A stretch of DNA of 60,755 nucleotides from Bacteroidales bacterium. Its GTDB lineage: Bacteria > Bacteroidota > Bacteroidia > Bacteroidales > BM520. This document shows positions 8,409 through 16,815 of this stretch, in pieces (the first letter of the stretch is position 1; every line of letters begins with the position of its first letter). The position numbers and the translations under genes are program-made. The DNA lies in the NCBI GenBank assembly GCA_016285515.1, contig JAEEQW010000015.1, forward strand, positions 1-60,755, written 5' to 3'. Under the pieces are notes generated by a model. That model was not told where the DNA came from. It worked only from the letters and a program-made list of their open reading frames with translations, and did no database searches.

Positions 8409-9815
8409 TTATTCTCCTGTGATAAAAGTGATTTCCGTATCCTTGCCAGCATTGTGACCGTCCTTGGTGTAGAACCCATCCCCCTTTACAATAAAGCCAT
8501 ACTGATGGGATGGCTCAAGGAGGAAAGACACCTCCAGCGTCTTGTCATCGCGCCATGTGTAGCCTTTAACAGGAGGAAAATCTATCCCTTGACTCAAATA
8601 CAAAGAGATACCTTCGGTCATCGGTTTGGAGAATTTTATGGTGAGAAGGAAAGGACCGCTGGGAACATTCTTGGCACCATTCTTTATACTGACTTTGTAC
8701 GTGGCATTCAGTTTGGCTTGCTGTTTTTGCTGCTTCTTGTATTGCTTCAAGTCAAAGTCATTGACGGCTTTGACATAGACGGGCATGAAGTCGGACATGG
8801 TGACATACGTTTCACGTTGCTGTTCATAGTATTTCAGTGCGTCACACAAGGTTTGGGTGAGGATGAAACCGTGCTTTTCTTCCTCTTTGACGAGTGCCTG
8901 TTCATCGATTTGTGGGTAGTGCGTCTTCATATATCGAATGACTGAAGCACGGACAAACGTTTCGTCCATCATGGTCTTGGCCGAGCTGTAGGCCTCTTGT
9001 CGCAATTGTTTTTCTCTCTCCTTGAACACCTTTTTGGCGGATTGGCTCATCAATGGCCAGAATTGGTCGTTCAGAGGGTTGCAGTAATGGTGGCAGAACT
9101 CGTGAATGACAATAGGCAGTACGGAATTGGCATTGTAGGATGCATTTCCATTCTCATCGACATGGCAGTTGCCTATGACAGGGCTCAATGCGGTGCTGCC
9201 ATCCTTCAGTTGTGCACTGCACCCGTAGTTGTTCGGACCTACCAGTAAACTGAGCACGATGCGGAAAGTGCTTCCGCTTTGTGGGCCGAAATAATTGTCG
9301 AACCAGCTGTAGTCCACTTGCTGATTGATGGCATCGAACGCCTGTTTGAACTGCTCATGTATGTCTTCTTGCTTCGAGTACCAATCGTGGAAATGGGAGG
9401 CGCGGTAAAAATCGTTCAACGGTTCCAAGAACTCCTTTTTCTGCTGGTCTGGCCAACGGTCGAAAGAGTTATCGCCACCTTCTAAAAAGCTGTCGTTTAA
9501 GACTATGGCACCGCTTTCGGTCAAGGTAATATGTAAGCCGTAAGAAGCGACAGCATCATATCCTATTCCATATTCCTGTTGGTAGCAGCTGGCCTTCTTC
9601 ACAACTGGATGCTCCTTGAATGGAGCAAAAACGGAATCGACTTCGTGTGCATAGCTGGGAACCATGCACCGATTGTATTCGTTGGAGCCCGAGAGCCGCC
9701 AGACCGTAGCCATCAGATCGACACATTCATCAAAATGAACTGGTGCGGAATTTTGAGCGAAGAGAGCCTGTGTTGAGAGCAGGGTAATGAAGAGGACGGC
9801 AAACAGTTTTTTCAT
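8409..9815 (-). CDS. DUF4932-type secreted putative zinc metallopeptidase
   Basis: This 468-residue protein has a signal peptide (MKKLFAVLFITLLSTQALFAQ) and an HEFCHH motif in PIVIHEFCHHYCNPL at about residues 237-251, matching the HExxH zinc site of gluzincin-like peptidases. This layout is known from DUF4932 proteins. The last 100 residues (AKNVPSGPFLLTIKFSKPM onward) resemble a bacterial Ig-like (Big_5) domain. It is probably secreted to the periplasm or outer membrane. The substrate is unknown. Confidence 0.75.
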   Translation of the reverse strand: MKKLFAVLFITLLSTQALFAQNSAPVHFDECVDLMATVWRLSGSNEYNRCMVPSYAHEVDSVFAPFKEHPVVKKASCYQQEYGIGYDAVASYGLHITLTESGAIVLNDSFLEGGDNSFDRWPDQQKKEFLEPLNDFYRASHFHDWYSKQEDIHEQFKQAFDAINQQVDYSWFDNYFGPQSGSTFRIVLSLLVGPNNYGCSAQLKDGSTALSPVIGNCHVDENGNASYNANSVLPIVIHEFCHHYCNPLNDQFWPLMSQSAKKVFKEREKQLRQEAYSSAKTMMDETFVRASVIRYMKTHYPQIDEQALVKEEEKHGFILTQTLCDALKYYEQQRETYVTMSDFMPVYVKAVNDFDLKQYKKQQKQQAKLNATYKVSIKNGAKNVPSGPFLLTIKFSKPMTEGISLYLSQGIDFPPVKGYTWRDDKTLEVSFLLEPSHQYGFIVKGDGFYTKDGHNAGKDTEITFITGE

Positions 9816-9841
9816 AATTCAGGAATAAAGGTTATAACATG

Positions 9842-9849
9842 CAAAAATA
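9842..9849 (-). promoter_or_regulatory. -7 box for the DUF4932 gene
   Basis: Minus-strand TATTTTTG followed by C, 27 bp upstream of the ATG at 9815. Confidence 0.45.
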
Positions 9850-9900
9850 ACCATAATTCCTCAAGCCGTAACATTTCCCAATGAAAATTTTCCCAACAGT

Positions 9901-10105
9901 TTGCCTGTAGGGCTGTCGTATCACGGCAGCCGCAATGCTATTTTGCCTGTGGTGTTGTCGTATCACGGCAGCCGCAATGTCGGTTTACCTGTATGTCTGT
10001 CGTATCACGGCAGCCGCAATGCTATTTTGCCTGTGGTGTTGTCGTGCCCCGTCAGCCGCAATGTCGGTTTACCTGTATGTCTGTCGTATCACGGCAGCCG
10101 CAATG
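9901..10105. repeat. Five tandem 42-bp repeats, each with a hairpin core
   Basis: Units start at 9901, 9943, 9985, 10027 and 10069 (period exactly 42 bp). Each contains a core of the form GGCTGTCGT-ATC-ACGGCAGCC or a close variant: a stem of about 9 bp with one wobble and a 3-nt loop. The spacers alternate between two types (CTATTTTGCCTGTGGTG and TCGGTTTACCTGTATG), giving an 84-bp higher-order period. The fourth copy is degenerate in the loop. The array is also open in one frame as a 14-residue repeat, but no plausible gene structure surrounds it. Related cores occur at 10121 (inverted) and 23712, so this looks like an amplified REP-like element. Confidence 0.85.
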
Positions 10106-10120
10106 ACAATCCGCCTTGGC

Positions 10121-10141
10121 GGCTGCCACAATGTGACAGCC
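10121..10141 (-). repeat. Inverted single copy of the REP-like hairpin
   Basis: Read on the minus strand this is GGCTGTCAC-ATT-GTGGCAGCC. It is the same core as the array but with two compensatory base-pair changes near the loop. It lies 15 bp after the array and faces it. Confidence 0.7.
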
Positions 10142-10167
10142 CTACAATGTGTGACAGCCCTATAATG

Positions 10168-10195
10168 TTGGATTGCGGATTTTTTTGTAATTTTG
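10168..10195 (+). promoter_or_regulatory. Promoter of the AlkZ-like gene
   Basis: TTGG at 10168-10171 and TAATTTTG at 10188-10195 fit the Bacteroidetes -33/-7 pair with the usual spacing. The predicted start of transcription is only a few bases before the ATG at 10208. Confidence 0.6.
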
Positions 10196-10207
10196 CCGCA
10201 AAAATAT

Positions 10208-11245
10208 ATGAATCCGGTCACCATCAGACTTCTTAACCAGCAACTAATTGCCCAACAATTCAGCGACCCTGCCGAGGTGGTGCGCCATGCGGGGGCAATG
10301 CAGGCACAGGAATACCGCATGATGCGGTGGGCGGTGGCTATGCGGACAAAAAAACCTTCGGCAAAGGCTTTCAAGAAAGCATACGACAGCGGACGGATTA
10401 TCCGAATTCACCTCATGCGCGGCACATGGCAATTGGTGGCCGCTGAGGACTATTGGGCCTGGCTCACGCTTTGTGCGCCCAAAGCCATCGCTGTGACCAA
10501 AGGGTGGATGAGCAGCAACAAAATCACCATTCCTGACGAGGAACTGATGCAAGTGAGGGAGATTCTTGCTCAAACTGCCGCCGACAAGGGGAGTGTCACC
10601 AAACAGAACTTCGTGGAAGCATTGACGGAGAAGGGCATCACCTTAGACGAGCACAGGCTTTCGTACCATATCCGCATGGCAGAGATGTCGGGAACTATCT
10701 GTAGCGGTGACTTGCATCCCTCAAAGGCCACCTATGCCCTCACAGCCAACAAAATAAAGACTCCGTCCGAAAAGTCAGAGCGCGACGAGGCTTTGAAATG
10801 TTTCACTCGCGCTTATTTTCGTAGCCGCCAGCCAGCCACATTGGATGATTTCGTCTGGTGGTCGGGATTGGGCGTCAGCGACTGCAAAAGAGGCATTATG
10901 CTGCTTGGCAACACTATCCATGTGGAACGATGGGAAGAGCGCGAGTTCTATCTCACCGACGATTGTCGCACACGTGGTCTCCGCAAGGGCAAATACTTGC
11001 TGATTCCGCCTTACGACGAATATCTGATTGGCTACAAAAGCCGCGACATCGTGCTAAACCCCGAACACAAGCATCGTGCCCACAACAACAGCGGCATCTT
11101 CCAGCCCATCATTGCCAAAGACGGCATCGTCTGTGGCAATTGGAGCCCCTTCAAGGACAAATGCCAAGCTGAGTTTTTTCTTGGGGAACACGCGGGCGAT
11201 TTGCAGGAAGAGTGGGCGAGATATGGGAAGTTTCAGAAAAGTTAA
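10208..11245 (+). CDS. AlkZ-like winged-helix protein (HTH_42 superfamily, putative DNA glycosylase)
   Basis: This 345-residue protein belongs to the winged-helix superfamily PF06224 (HTH_42, formerly DUF1006). It shows QAQ at residues 32-34 (GAMQAQEYRMMRWA), corresponding to the QxQ catalytic motif of AlkZ-type glycosylases. It then has the RGTWQLV segment, and a C-terminal region with LLIPPYDEYLIGY and GNW. Characterised members (AlkZ of Streptomyces; YcaQ/AlkX of E. coli, which has QxD) excise bulky N7-alkylguanine adducts and unhook interstrand crosslinks. A ClbS-like protein, an alkyltransferase and a large repair helicase lie downstream on the same strand, which suits a role in genotoxin resistance. 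Activity itself is inferred. Confidence 0.8.
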   Translation: MNPVTIRLLNQQLIAQQFSDPAEVVRHAGAMQAQEYRMMRWAVAMRTKKPSAKAFKKAYDSGRIIRIHLMRGTWQLVAAEDYWAWLTLCAPKAIAVTKGWMSSNKITIPDEELMQVREILAQTAADKGSVTKQNFVEALTEKGITLDEHRLSYHIRMAEMSGTICSGDLHPSKATYALTANKIKTPSEKSERDEALKCFTRAYFRSRQPATLDDFVWWSGLGVSDCKRGIMLLGNTIHVERWEEREFYLTDDCRTRGLRKGKYLLIPPYDEYLIGYKSRDIVLNPEHKHRAHNNSGIFQPIIAKDGIVCGNWSPFKDKCQAEFFLGEHAGDLQEEWARYGKFQKS

Positions 11246-11326
11246 ATCCAGAGGTCGTTCATCTTCTTTGTGCGGGCAGCATTAGATATTGGCTGCCGCA
11301 ATCAAGATAGCCTAATGTGGTTTGTT

Positions 11327-12448
11327 TCATAATCTTGATAGCCATATTCCAAAAAGCTTGTCATAAACTTCATAGATTCCAAGATGCCGCGTAACCAATT
11401 GCCTGTCCATGAGTGACTTCACGGTGGTTTGCACAGAGCTCGCCGCTGAAAGATGGTATTTCTTGATGAATTTCGACCCTGTCACTGCCTTGATTTTGCC
11501 TTCGCTGTTGATGGCCATCAACAGCTCCTTTTGCTTTGCCGTAAGTTGATAAAGCAGGTCGGCATAGATTGGGCTGTTGTCCTTCACGATTTCATCAACG
11601 GTGGCATCAATCCAATCATTTTGGCAAATCTCACCTTCTTTTGTGTTGGAAAACAAGTAATTAAGCACCTTTTGAATATACCATGTAACGCCTTCAAATT
11701 GATTGTAAATGGTCTTAACGACTCCTGTTTCCAAATGTTTTCCCGCCCTTTCGAAATGCATATTTGCGAAGTCGTTGTATTTTGTAAGATCAATACGTTC
11801 CAAATTGAGAGTGGACGTGGAAGCATAGAATGGGCGCGAGGTCGAGAAGAACATTTCGCTGAGCAGATGGCGTTCGGAGCCGGAGAACACGAAACAAGCG
11901 TTGCTACACCTTTGTATTTTCGTCCTCAAAATTGCCTCCACGTTCTTTTCGGGATAATATGAAATCTGCTGAAACTCATCGATGGCAATCAGGCACGGAA
12001 TTTCCGACTGGTTGATGTATTCGAAAATCTGGTCCAATGTCGTATTGGCACTCTGGATGTTACCCACTTCTACATTCCAATTTGGGGTGCCGAAAGAGTC
12101 GAAACTGATGCCAGGCCGTAATGAAGTGACCACTCTAACGAACTTTTCAAAAGCCCTCTCGCTCCTTGACTGAAGCGTGTTTAGGATTACCTTCCCCATT
12201 TCGGCCACAAGGTCGTTCAGGTTCTTTGTCGAATATATATCGATGACGAAGGTGTGATAGGCTTCTTTGATGGCTGTTTGTTGGAAAACATGGAATAGAA
12301 GCCCCGTTTTCCCCATGCGGCGCGGTGACATCAGCACCACGTTGTTGCCGTTGGTCAACAAGCGGGTCAGTTTCGCTGTCTCCGCTTCCCTGTCGCAGAA
12401 ATATTCCGGACCTTCATAACCCGATGTCACGAATGGATTCTTTGGCAT
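11327..12448 (-). CDS. AAA-family ATP-binding protein
   Basis: The 373-residue protein has an N-terminal P-loop in NVVLMSPRRMGKTGLLF (about residues 35-51), a Walker B LIAIDEFQQI near 152-161, a sensor motif FSGSERH, and a C-terminal winged-helix-like part (LLMAINSEGKIKAVTGSKFIKKYHL) that recalls the tail of archaeal-type ATPases (PF01637-like). Bacteroidales genomes carry many such proteins without a defined role. It is convergent with the AlkZ-like gene. Confidence 0.75.
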   Translation of the reverse strand: MPKNPFVTSGYEGPEYFCDREAETAKLTRLLTNGNNVVLMSPRRMGKTGLLFHVFQQTAIKEAYHTFVIDIYSTKNLNDLVAEMGKVILNTLQSRSERAFEKFVRVVTSLRPGISFDSFGTPNWNVEVGNIQSANTTLDQIFEYINQSEIPCLIAIDEFQQISYYPEKNVEAILRTKIQRCSNACFVFSGSERHLLSEMFFSTSRPFYASTSTLNLERIDLTKYNDFANMHFERAGKHLETGVVKTIYNQFEGVTWYIQKVLNYLFSNTKEGEICQNDWIDATVDEIVKDNSPIYADLLYQLTAKQKELLMAINSEGKIKAVTGSKFIKKYHLSAASSVQTTVKSLMDRQLVTRHLGIYEVYDKLFGIWLSRL

Positions 12449-12476
12449 TTCATCTGTTTTTTAAGTTATTACGCTG

Positions 12477-12484
12477 CAAAAATA
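12477..12484 (-). promoter_or_regulatory. -7 box for the AAA ATPase gene; surrounding intergenic stretch 12449-12741
   Basis: Minus-strand TATTTTTG followed by C, 29 bp upstream of the ATG. The rest of this 293-bp intergenic stretch holds several TTACGTA-like AT-rich direct and inverted motifs (12502-12533), a GC hairpin at 12559-12579 and the next gene's -7 box. I see no ORF in it. Confidence 0.45.
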
Positions 12485-12558
12485 CATAAAATTTCAAATA
12501 TTACGTATTTTACATTACGGTTTTTACGTAATAATTTCATCAAGGTGAGAACAAGCGA

Positions 12559-12579
12559 GGCAGCCCTTTTGGAGCTGCC
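12559..12579. repeat. Short GC-rich hairpin
   Basis: GGCAGC at 12559-12564 pairs with GCTGCC at 12574-12579 around a 9-nt loop (CCTTTTGGA). It shares the GGCAGC/GCTGCC foot with the REP-like array but not its core. No T-run follows closely, so it is a weak terminator candidate at best. Confidence 0.4.
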
Positions 12580-12705
12580 ATGCAAAAAAAACATTTAGCA
12601 GGTATTTCAAGCGTAACACAGGCATACTACCATCGGAGTTTAGAAAAAACGATAATGACCTCATATTTTAAGTATGAATTTTATTATAGTACTTTCCAAA
12701 ATATG

Positions 12706-12714
12706 TAAATTTGC
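12706..12714 (+). promoter_or_regulatory. -7 box for the GNAT-YoaP gene
   Basis: TAAATTTGC matches TAnnTTTG plus C, 28 bp before the ATG at 12742. No convincing -33 box is seen. Confidence 0.5.
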
Positions 12715-12741
12715 CCCGATAATCTGAAACCTGTTGAAATC

Positions 12742-13488
12742 ATGGAATACATAAGAATAACGAAAGCCAATTTGGAGAAAGAGCACATCTGCTGCGCCAT
12801 TTCCAACAACAACGATGTACAGGTCGCTTCCAAAAAGGCTTGGCTTGCCGAGCGCTTTGATGATGGACTTGTGTTTTTGAAAAGCGTGGAACGCGGAAAG
12901 TGTTTCATCGAATATCTCCCGGCCGAGAATGCCTGGAATCCCATCTTGGCCGATGGATACATGTATATCGACTGCCTTTGGGTGTCAGGCTCTTTGAAAG
13001 GACATGGATATTCTAATGATTTGTTGGATGCATGCATCCAAGACAGCAAGTCCCAAGGCAAGAAAGGATTGTGCGTACTGTCGTCGGCAAAGAAGAAGCC
13101 TTTTCTTTCCGACCCTAAGTTCCTGAAGTATAAAGGTTTCAGCGTGTGCGATGAGGCCAGTAACGGAATCCAGCTTTGGTATCTGCCTTTTACGAAAGAT
13201 TCAGAGGCACCAAAGTTTAAGGAATGTGCCAAGCATCCCCATATTGACGAAATGGGATATGTGATTTACTATACTAACCAGTGTCCGTTTAACGGCAAGT
13301 ACATTCCGATTGTCGAGGCCGTCGCGAAAGAAAACGGAATTCCTTTCAAAGCCATCCATTTGCAGAGCAAAGAGGAGGCCCAAAACGCTCCCACGCCCGT
13401 CACCACCTACGCTGTCTTCCACGATGGCGAATACATCACCAACGAACAGATGAACGACAAGCGGTTTCTAAAACTGATTGGAAAGTGA
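12742..13488 (+). CDS. GNAT-like N-acetyltransferase with C-terminal YoaP domain
   Basis: The 248-residue protein begins with a GNAT-like half (IRITKANLEKEHICCAIS; DCLWVSGSLKGHGYSNDLL with the acetyl-CoA pyrophosphate-binding G-x-G pattern near residues 94-98). It ends in a YoaP-like domain (about 165-248: YYTNQCPFNGKYIPIVEAVAK), a thioredoxin-like fold with a single cysteine. GNAT-YoaP proteins of Firmicutes and Bacteroidetes have no established substrate. The next gene (ClbS/DfsB-like) follows after 20 bp on the same strand, so they probably share a transcript. Confidence 0.8.
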   Translation: MEYIRITKANLEKEHICCAISNNNDVQVASKKAWLAERFDDGLVFLKSVERGKCFIEYLPAENAWNPILADGYMYIDCLWVSGSLKGHGYSNDLLDACIQDSKSQGKKGLCVLSSAKKKPFLSDPKFLKYKGFSVCDEASNGIQLWYLPFTKDSEAPKFKECAKHPHIDEMGYVIYYTNQCPFNGKYIPIVEAVAKENGIPFKAIHLQSKEEAQNAPTPVTTYAVFHDGEYITNEQMNDKRFLKLIGK

Positions 13489-13508
13489 GTCAATAAAACA
13501 AAATAATT

Positions 13509-14051
13509 ATGTCTAAAATCACCACAAAACAAGAGCTCCTCACCGCTATCGAAGACGGTTACACCAAACTCAATGATCAAATCGGAAAGATGACAGCGGA
13601 AGAAATCACCGCGCATTTCAGTTTCGTTGCTGACCCGAAGAAATGCGGTGTGCGCTGGCAATACGACTGTTGCCTGCGTGACCTGCTGATCCACATTTAC
13701 GAATGGCAGGTGCTGCAACGTTTTTTTGTGCAGAACATCCGAGAGGGTCATCCAAAGGATTATCTCCCCGACGAATACCGCAAATGCTATCACGAAATGG
13801 ACAAGATGCTGGTGGAGAAGCACCAAAACACATCCTTGGAGGAAGCCCAACGCAGGCTGCAACAGACCCACAAGGAGATGCTGGACCTCGCTGAAAGCTT
13901 CACCGAGGAGGAACTATTCACCAAAGGCTACTACAAGAACACCTACACTACCAGTATGGCGGCTTATTTCGAGAGCGTCACCTCAAGCCCATACGCACAG
14001 GCGGTGAAACTGCTGCAGACGCATCAGAAGAATTTGAAAAAAGTGCGTTAA
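13509..14051 (+). CDS. ClbS/DfsB-family four-helix protein
   Basis: This 180-residue protein matches the ClbS/DfsB (DUF1706) family: N-terminal TTKQELLTAIEDGYTKLNDQI, central RDLLIHIYEWQVL, and long amphipathic helices throughout. ClbS of pks+ E. coli opens the cyclopropane warhead of colibactin and binds DNA, protecting the producer; DfsB homologues are widespread and mostly unstudied. Here it follows the GNAT-YoaP gene and sits between an AlkZ-like gene and an alkyltransferase gene. A protective role against electrophilic toxins is therefore plausible but not shown. Confidence 0.8.
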   Translation: MSKITTKQELLTAIEDGYTKLNDQIGKMTAEEITAHFSFVADPKKCGVRWQYDCCLRDLLIHIYEWQVLQRFFVQNIREGHPKDYLPDEYRKCYHEMDKMLVEKHQNTSLEEAQRRLQQTHKEMLDLAESFTEEELFTKGYYKNTYTTSMAAYFESVTSSPYAQAVKLLQTHQKNLKKVR

Positions 14052-14093
14052 AGATAAAGTTGGCAAAAGAGATTAAAAAAGAGAATACTATTT

Positions 14094-14984
14094 ATGAGTA
14101 ACGAGAAGGAAATACAGAAAGTGACCTTGTATGGCAGTGTAGTCAACTTGGTTTTGGTGGTGTTCAAGTTTGTGGCTGGCGTTTTGGGCCACAGTGCTGC
14201 CATGATTGCCGATTCCATACATTCATTGTCCGATTTCGCCACCGACATCGTGGTGCTTCTATTTGTTCATATTAGCCACAAGCCGAAGGACAAGTCGCAT
14301 GACTATGGGCATGGAAAGTTCGAGACACTCGCCACCACTTTGATTGGCGTGGCATTGTTTGCCGTTGCCGTGGGCATTTTCATTGATGGAGCGAAGAAAA
14401 TCGCATTTTGGGCACATGGCGGCACACTCATTGTGCCTGGAACACTTGCGTTGTGGGCCGCTTTGGTGTCGATTCTCCTGAAGGAACTCACTTACCAGTA
14501 TACGCACCGCAAGGCGGAGCAACTGCAATCGCAGGCGATGAAAGCCAATGCGTGGCATCATCGCAGTGACGCGCTCTCGTCGGTCGGGACGGCTATCGGT
14601 ATCGGTGGTGCCATCTTGTTGGGAGAGCGTTGGGCAGTGCTTGACCCTATCGCCTCTATTGCCGTGGGAGCGATGATTGTGAAGGTGGCCATCGACCTGT
14701 TGCGTAGTGGCATGGGCGAGCTGATGGAGCAGTCTCTGCCCGAATTGGTTGAAAACGAAATCATTGAGATTGCGCAGAGTGTGCCTGATGTTTCCAAACC
14801 TCACGAGCTGTGCACCCGACGCATCGGAAACCATTATGCCATTGAGATGCACATCCTGATTGACGGTGACATGTCGTTGAAGGAAGCGCACGCAAAGGCC
14901 ACCGAAATTGAACATCGTCTAAAAGAGCGCTATGGCGAAGAGACGCATGTTGCCATTCACGTGGAGCCTTTGGAAGAGGGGTGA
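14094..14984 (+). CDS. Cation diffusion facilitator (CDF) metal transporter
   Basis: The 296-residue protein has the CDF layout: about six transmembrane helices and a cytoplasmic C-terminal domain. Metal-site residues are visible in helix 2 (DSIHSLSDFATD), the loop HDYGHGKFET after helix 2, and helix 5 (HHRSDALSS). It exports Zn2+, Fe2+ or similar divalent cations in exchange for protons. It starts 42 bp after the ClbS/DfsB-like gene, so it may be on the same transcript. Metal specificity cannot be told. Confidence 0.9.
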   Translation: MSNEKEIQKVTLYGSVVNLVLVVFKFVAGVLGHSAAMIADSIHSLSDFATDIVVLLFVHISHKPKDKSHDYGHGKFETLATTLIGVALFAVAVGIFIDGAKKIAFWAHGGTLIVPGTLALWAALVSILLKELTYQYTHRKAEQLQSQAMKANAWHHRSDALSSVGTAIGIGGAILLGERWAVLDPIASIAVGAMIVKVAIDLLRSGMGELMEQSLPELVENEIIEIAQSVPDVSKPHELCTRRIGNHYAIEMHILIDGDMSLKEAHAKATEIEHRLKERYGEETHVAIHVEPLEEG

Positions 14985-15072
14985 AATCAAAGAAAGGCTT
15001 GTGTGAGTACATTTCTTCATAACATTGTTTCAATACATCCAAAGATGTAAGTGTATCTAATAATCAAATACC

Positions 15073-15370
15073 ATGACACAATATACTATCAGGAAGATTC
15101 GTCAAAAGGAACTGCCATTGATGGAAGATTTTCTTTATGAGGCCATTTTCATTCCCGAAGGTGCGGCCTCTCCTCCCAAATCAATTGTCAAAAACGAAGA
15201 TTTGCAGGTGTATGTTCGGGATTTCGGATTGTCATCCGATGACAACTGTTATAAAAAATATCGCTCTCGGTTCAGAAAGAAAACTATGCTGCAAAGATGT
15301 ATTTCAAAGCAGGGTTTTCAGTGTTGAAGGAAATTCAAAATGAGTACATAATGGTCTTGAATTTAATTGA
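15073..15370 (+). pseudogene. GNAT acetyltransferase pseudogene with internal deletion
   Basis: The first frame gives a typical GNAT N-terminus (IRKIRQKELPLMEDFLYEAI, FIPEGAASPPKS, DLQVYVRDFG) to about 15250. The +1 frame then carries a typical GNAT C-terminus (ISLSVQKENYAAKMYFKAGF, then EYIMVLNLI) to about 15368. The central acetyl-CoA-binding region is missing and the frames do not join, so a deletion has destroyed the gene. The intact family is about 160-180 residues. Confidence 0.75.
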
Positions 15371-15480
15371 AACAACCCATCAAAGTGACAGAAGTCATTT
15401 TCCTGATGCCGGTGCTGCTCGTTGCGACCTGCTACAAGGACGGTAGCCCCGATATGATGACCGCTGCTTTCAAGAGCAAA
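15367..15480 (+). pseudogene. Flavin-reductase-like gene fragment
   Basis: Directly after the GNAT remnant, one frame reads KQPIKVTEVIFLMPVLLVAT, then CYKDGSPDMMTAAF. This matches the N-terminal strands of FMN-binding split-barrel flavin reductases (PMPVLLV-T-DG-PD-M-AA). Similarity stops at about 15480, just before the -7 box of the SGNH hydrolase gene. Only about 38 of some 190 residues remain. Confidence 0.6.
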
Positions 15481-15505
15481 CCGCGACAGTTCCACATTTT
15501 TTTCA

Positions 15506-15513
15506 TACCTTTG
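15506..15513 (+). promoter_or_regulatory. -7 box for the SGNH hydrolase gene
   Basis: TACCTTTG followed by C fits TAnnTTTG, 17 bp before the ATG at 15530. Confidence 0.5.
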
Positions 15514-15529
15514 CACAAAATTTTTCAAA

Positions 15530-16207
15530 ATGAAAAGACTAACATTTACCTTTATCTTATTAGCAATGTGTTTTTCAGGTTTTTCACAAAAAGACTGGTT
15601 TCGTTTCAACGATTACCAGGCTGACAACGAACGGATTATCAACGACAAAGAGTATCCTGAGGTGGTGTTTATGGGCAACTCTATCACCGAGAACTGGGCA
15701 TATTTCCATCCTGAGTTCTTTACCTCACATAACTACCTCGGTAGGGGCATCGGAGGTCAGACCTCGGCTCACATGCTGGTGCGTTTCCAGAGCGATGTCA
15801 TCGGCCTGCACCCCAAGGCGGTGGTCATCATGGCTGGCACCAACGATGTGGCCCACAACGATTTATGGGTCACTCCCGAGCAGGTGGTCAATAACGTCAT
15901 CTCGATGTGCACTTTAGCCAAAGCCAACGGCATCATTCCCATCATCAGCTCCATCACGCCCTGCACCTCGTTTGGGTGGAGACCCGAAATCGAGAACGCC
16001 GGTCAGACCATCGTTGACATTAACAAATGCCTGAAAGCCTACGCCGAGTCCAATGGCATCATATACGTGGACTACCATTCCGCCCTCGCTGACGAAAACC
16101 AAGGCTTTCCTACCTCTTTGAGCGGAGATGGTTGTCACCCCAACCCCGACACCTATTTTATAATGGAGGAGATGGTCCTGAAGGCAATACATGAAGCATT
16201 GAAATAA
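15530..16207 (+). CDS. Secreted SGNH/GDSL-family hydrolase
   Basis: The 225-residue protein has a signal peptide (MKRLTFTFILLAMCFSGFSQ) and the four SGNH blocks: Ser51 in VFMGNSITENW, Gly in LGRGIGGQTS, Asn105 in MAGTNDV, and the Asp/His pair in DGCHPN near residue 205. These enzymes hydrolyse ester bonds, often acetyl groups on sugars or peptidoglycan. The alkyltransferase gene begins at its stop codon (TAATG overlap), which indicates coupled translation. Confidence 0.9.
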   Translation: MKRLTFTFILLAMCFSGFSQKDWFRFNDYQADNERIINDKEYPEVVFMGNSITENWAYFHPEFFTSHNYLGRGIGGQTSAHMLVRFQSDVIGLHPKAVVIMAGTNDVAHNDLWVTPEQVVNNVISMCTLAKANGIIPIISSITPCTSFGWRPEIENAGQTIVDINKCLKAYAESNGIIYVDYHSALADENQGFPTSLSGDGCHPNPDTYFIMEEMVLKAIHEALK

Positions 16208-16734
16208 TGCCAAACACCATCTATTTTCAGCCCTACTCTTCCCCTTGTGGTCGGCTGATGCTCGGTTCATACGCTGGTCAACTCTGCCTTTGCGATTGGA
16301 AAGTGGAAAGCCATCGTCGCGTTGTGGACAGCCGCCTGCAAAGAATATTGAAATGTACTTTCAGACAAGAGCCTACCGAGATAATCAATATGGCATGCAG
16401 GCAATTGGACGAATATTTCCGACATGAACGCCAATCCTTTGACCTCCCGTTGTTTTTTGTAGGCACGGAGTTTCAAAAGAAAGTATGGCAGACCTTGCTC
16501 ACCATCCCATACGGCACGACCGTTTCCTACGCCGACCTCGCCCGACGCATCGGGATGCCCCGTGCGGTGCGTGCCGTTGCCAACGCCAACGGTGCTAACG
16601 CTATCAGCATATTTGTACCTTGCCATCGTGTCATCGGCAGTGACGGCTCGCTCACCGGCTATGGCGGCGGGTTGCCCGCCAAGAAATACCTGCTGGAGTT
16701 GGAAAATCCCCAAATCATACAAGATGCTCTATAA
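16207..16734 (+). CDS. ogt: Methylated-DNA--protein-cysteine S-methyltransferase
   Basis: The 175-residue protein has the active-site motif IFVPCHRVIG with acceptor Cys139, the helix-turn-helix segment YGTTVSYADLARRIG, the arginine finger in RAVRAVANANGAN, and the closing YGGGLPAKKYLLELE. It removes alkyl groups from O6-alkylguanine by irreversible transfer to the cysteine. The ATG overlaps the SGNH hydrolase stop by one base. It belongs with the other DNA-damage genes nearby. Confidence 0.93.
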   Translation: MPNTIYFQPYSSPCGRLMLGSYAGQLCLCDWKVESHRRVVDSRLQRILKCTFRQEPTEIINMACRQLDEYFRHERQSFDLPLFFVGTEFQKKVWQTLLTIPYGTTVSYADLARRIGMPRAVRAVANANGANAISIFVPCHRVIGSDGSLTGYGGGLPAKKYLLELENPQIIQDAL

Positions 16735-16782
16735 ATTTGGGAATCAAATTGTTTTTATTTCACTATTTGAAATAAATTTTCT

Positions 16783-16790
16783 TATTTTTG
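16783..16790 (+). promoter_or_regulatory. -7 box for the RecQ-UvrD fusion gene
   Basis: TATTTTTG followed by C, 26 bp upstream of the ATG at 16816. A TTTG occurs at 16766-16769 but is closer than usual (13 bp), so the -33 element is uncertain. Confidence 0.5.
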
Positions 16791-16815
16791 CGCGCTAAAT
16801 TAGTGAGTTATTTCT

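Noticed and set aside
9901..10236. Open frame across the 42-bp repeats giving a 14-residue repeat peptide
   Set aside because: Openness follows from the period being a multiple of three; two frames are open, there is no promoter or sensible N-terminus, and the hairpin cores explain the repeats better.
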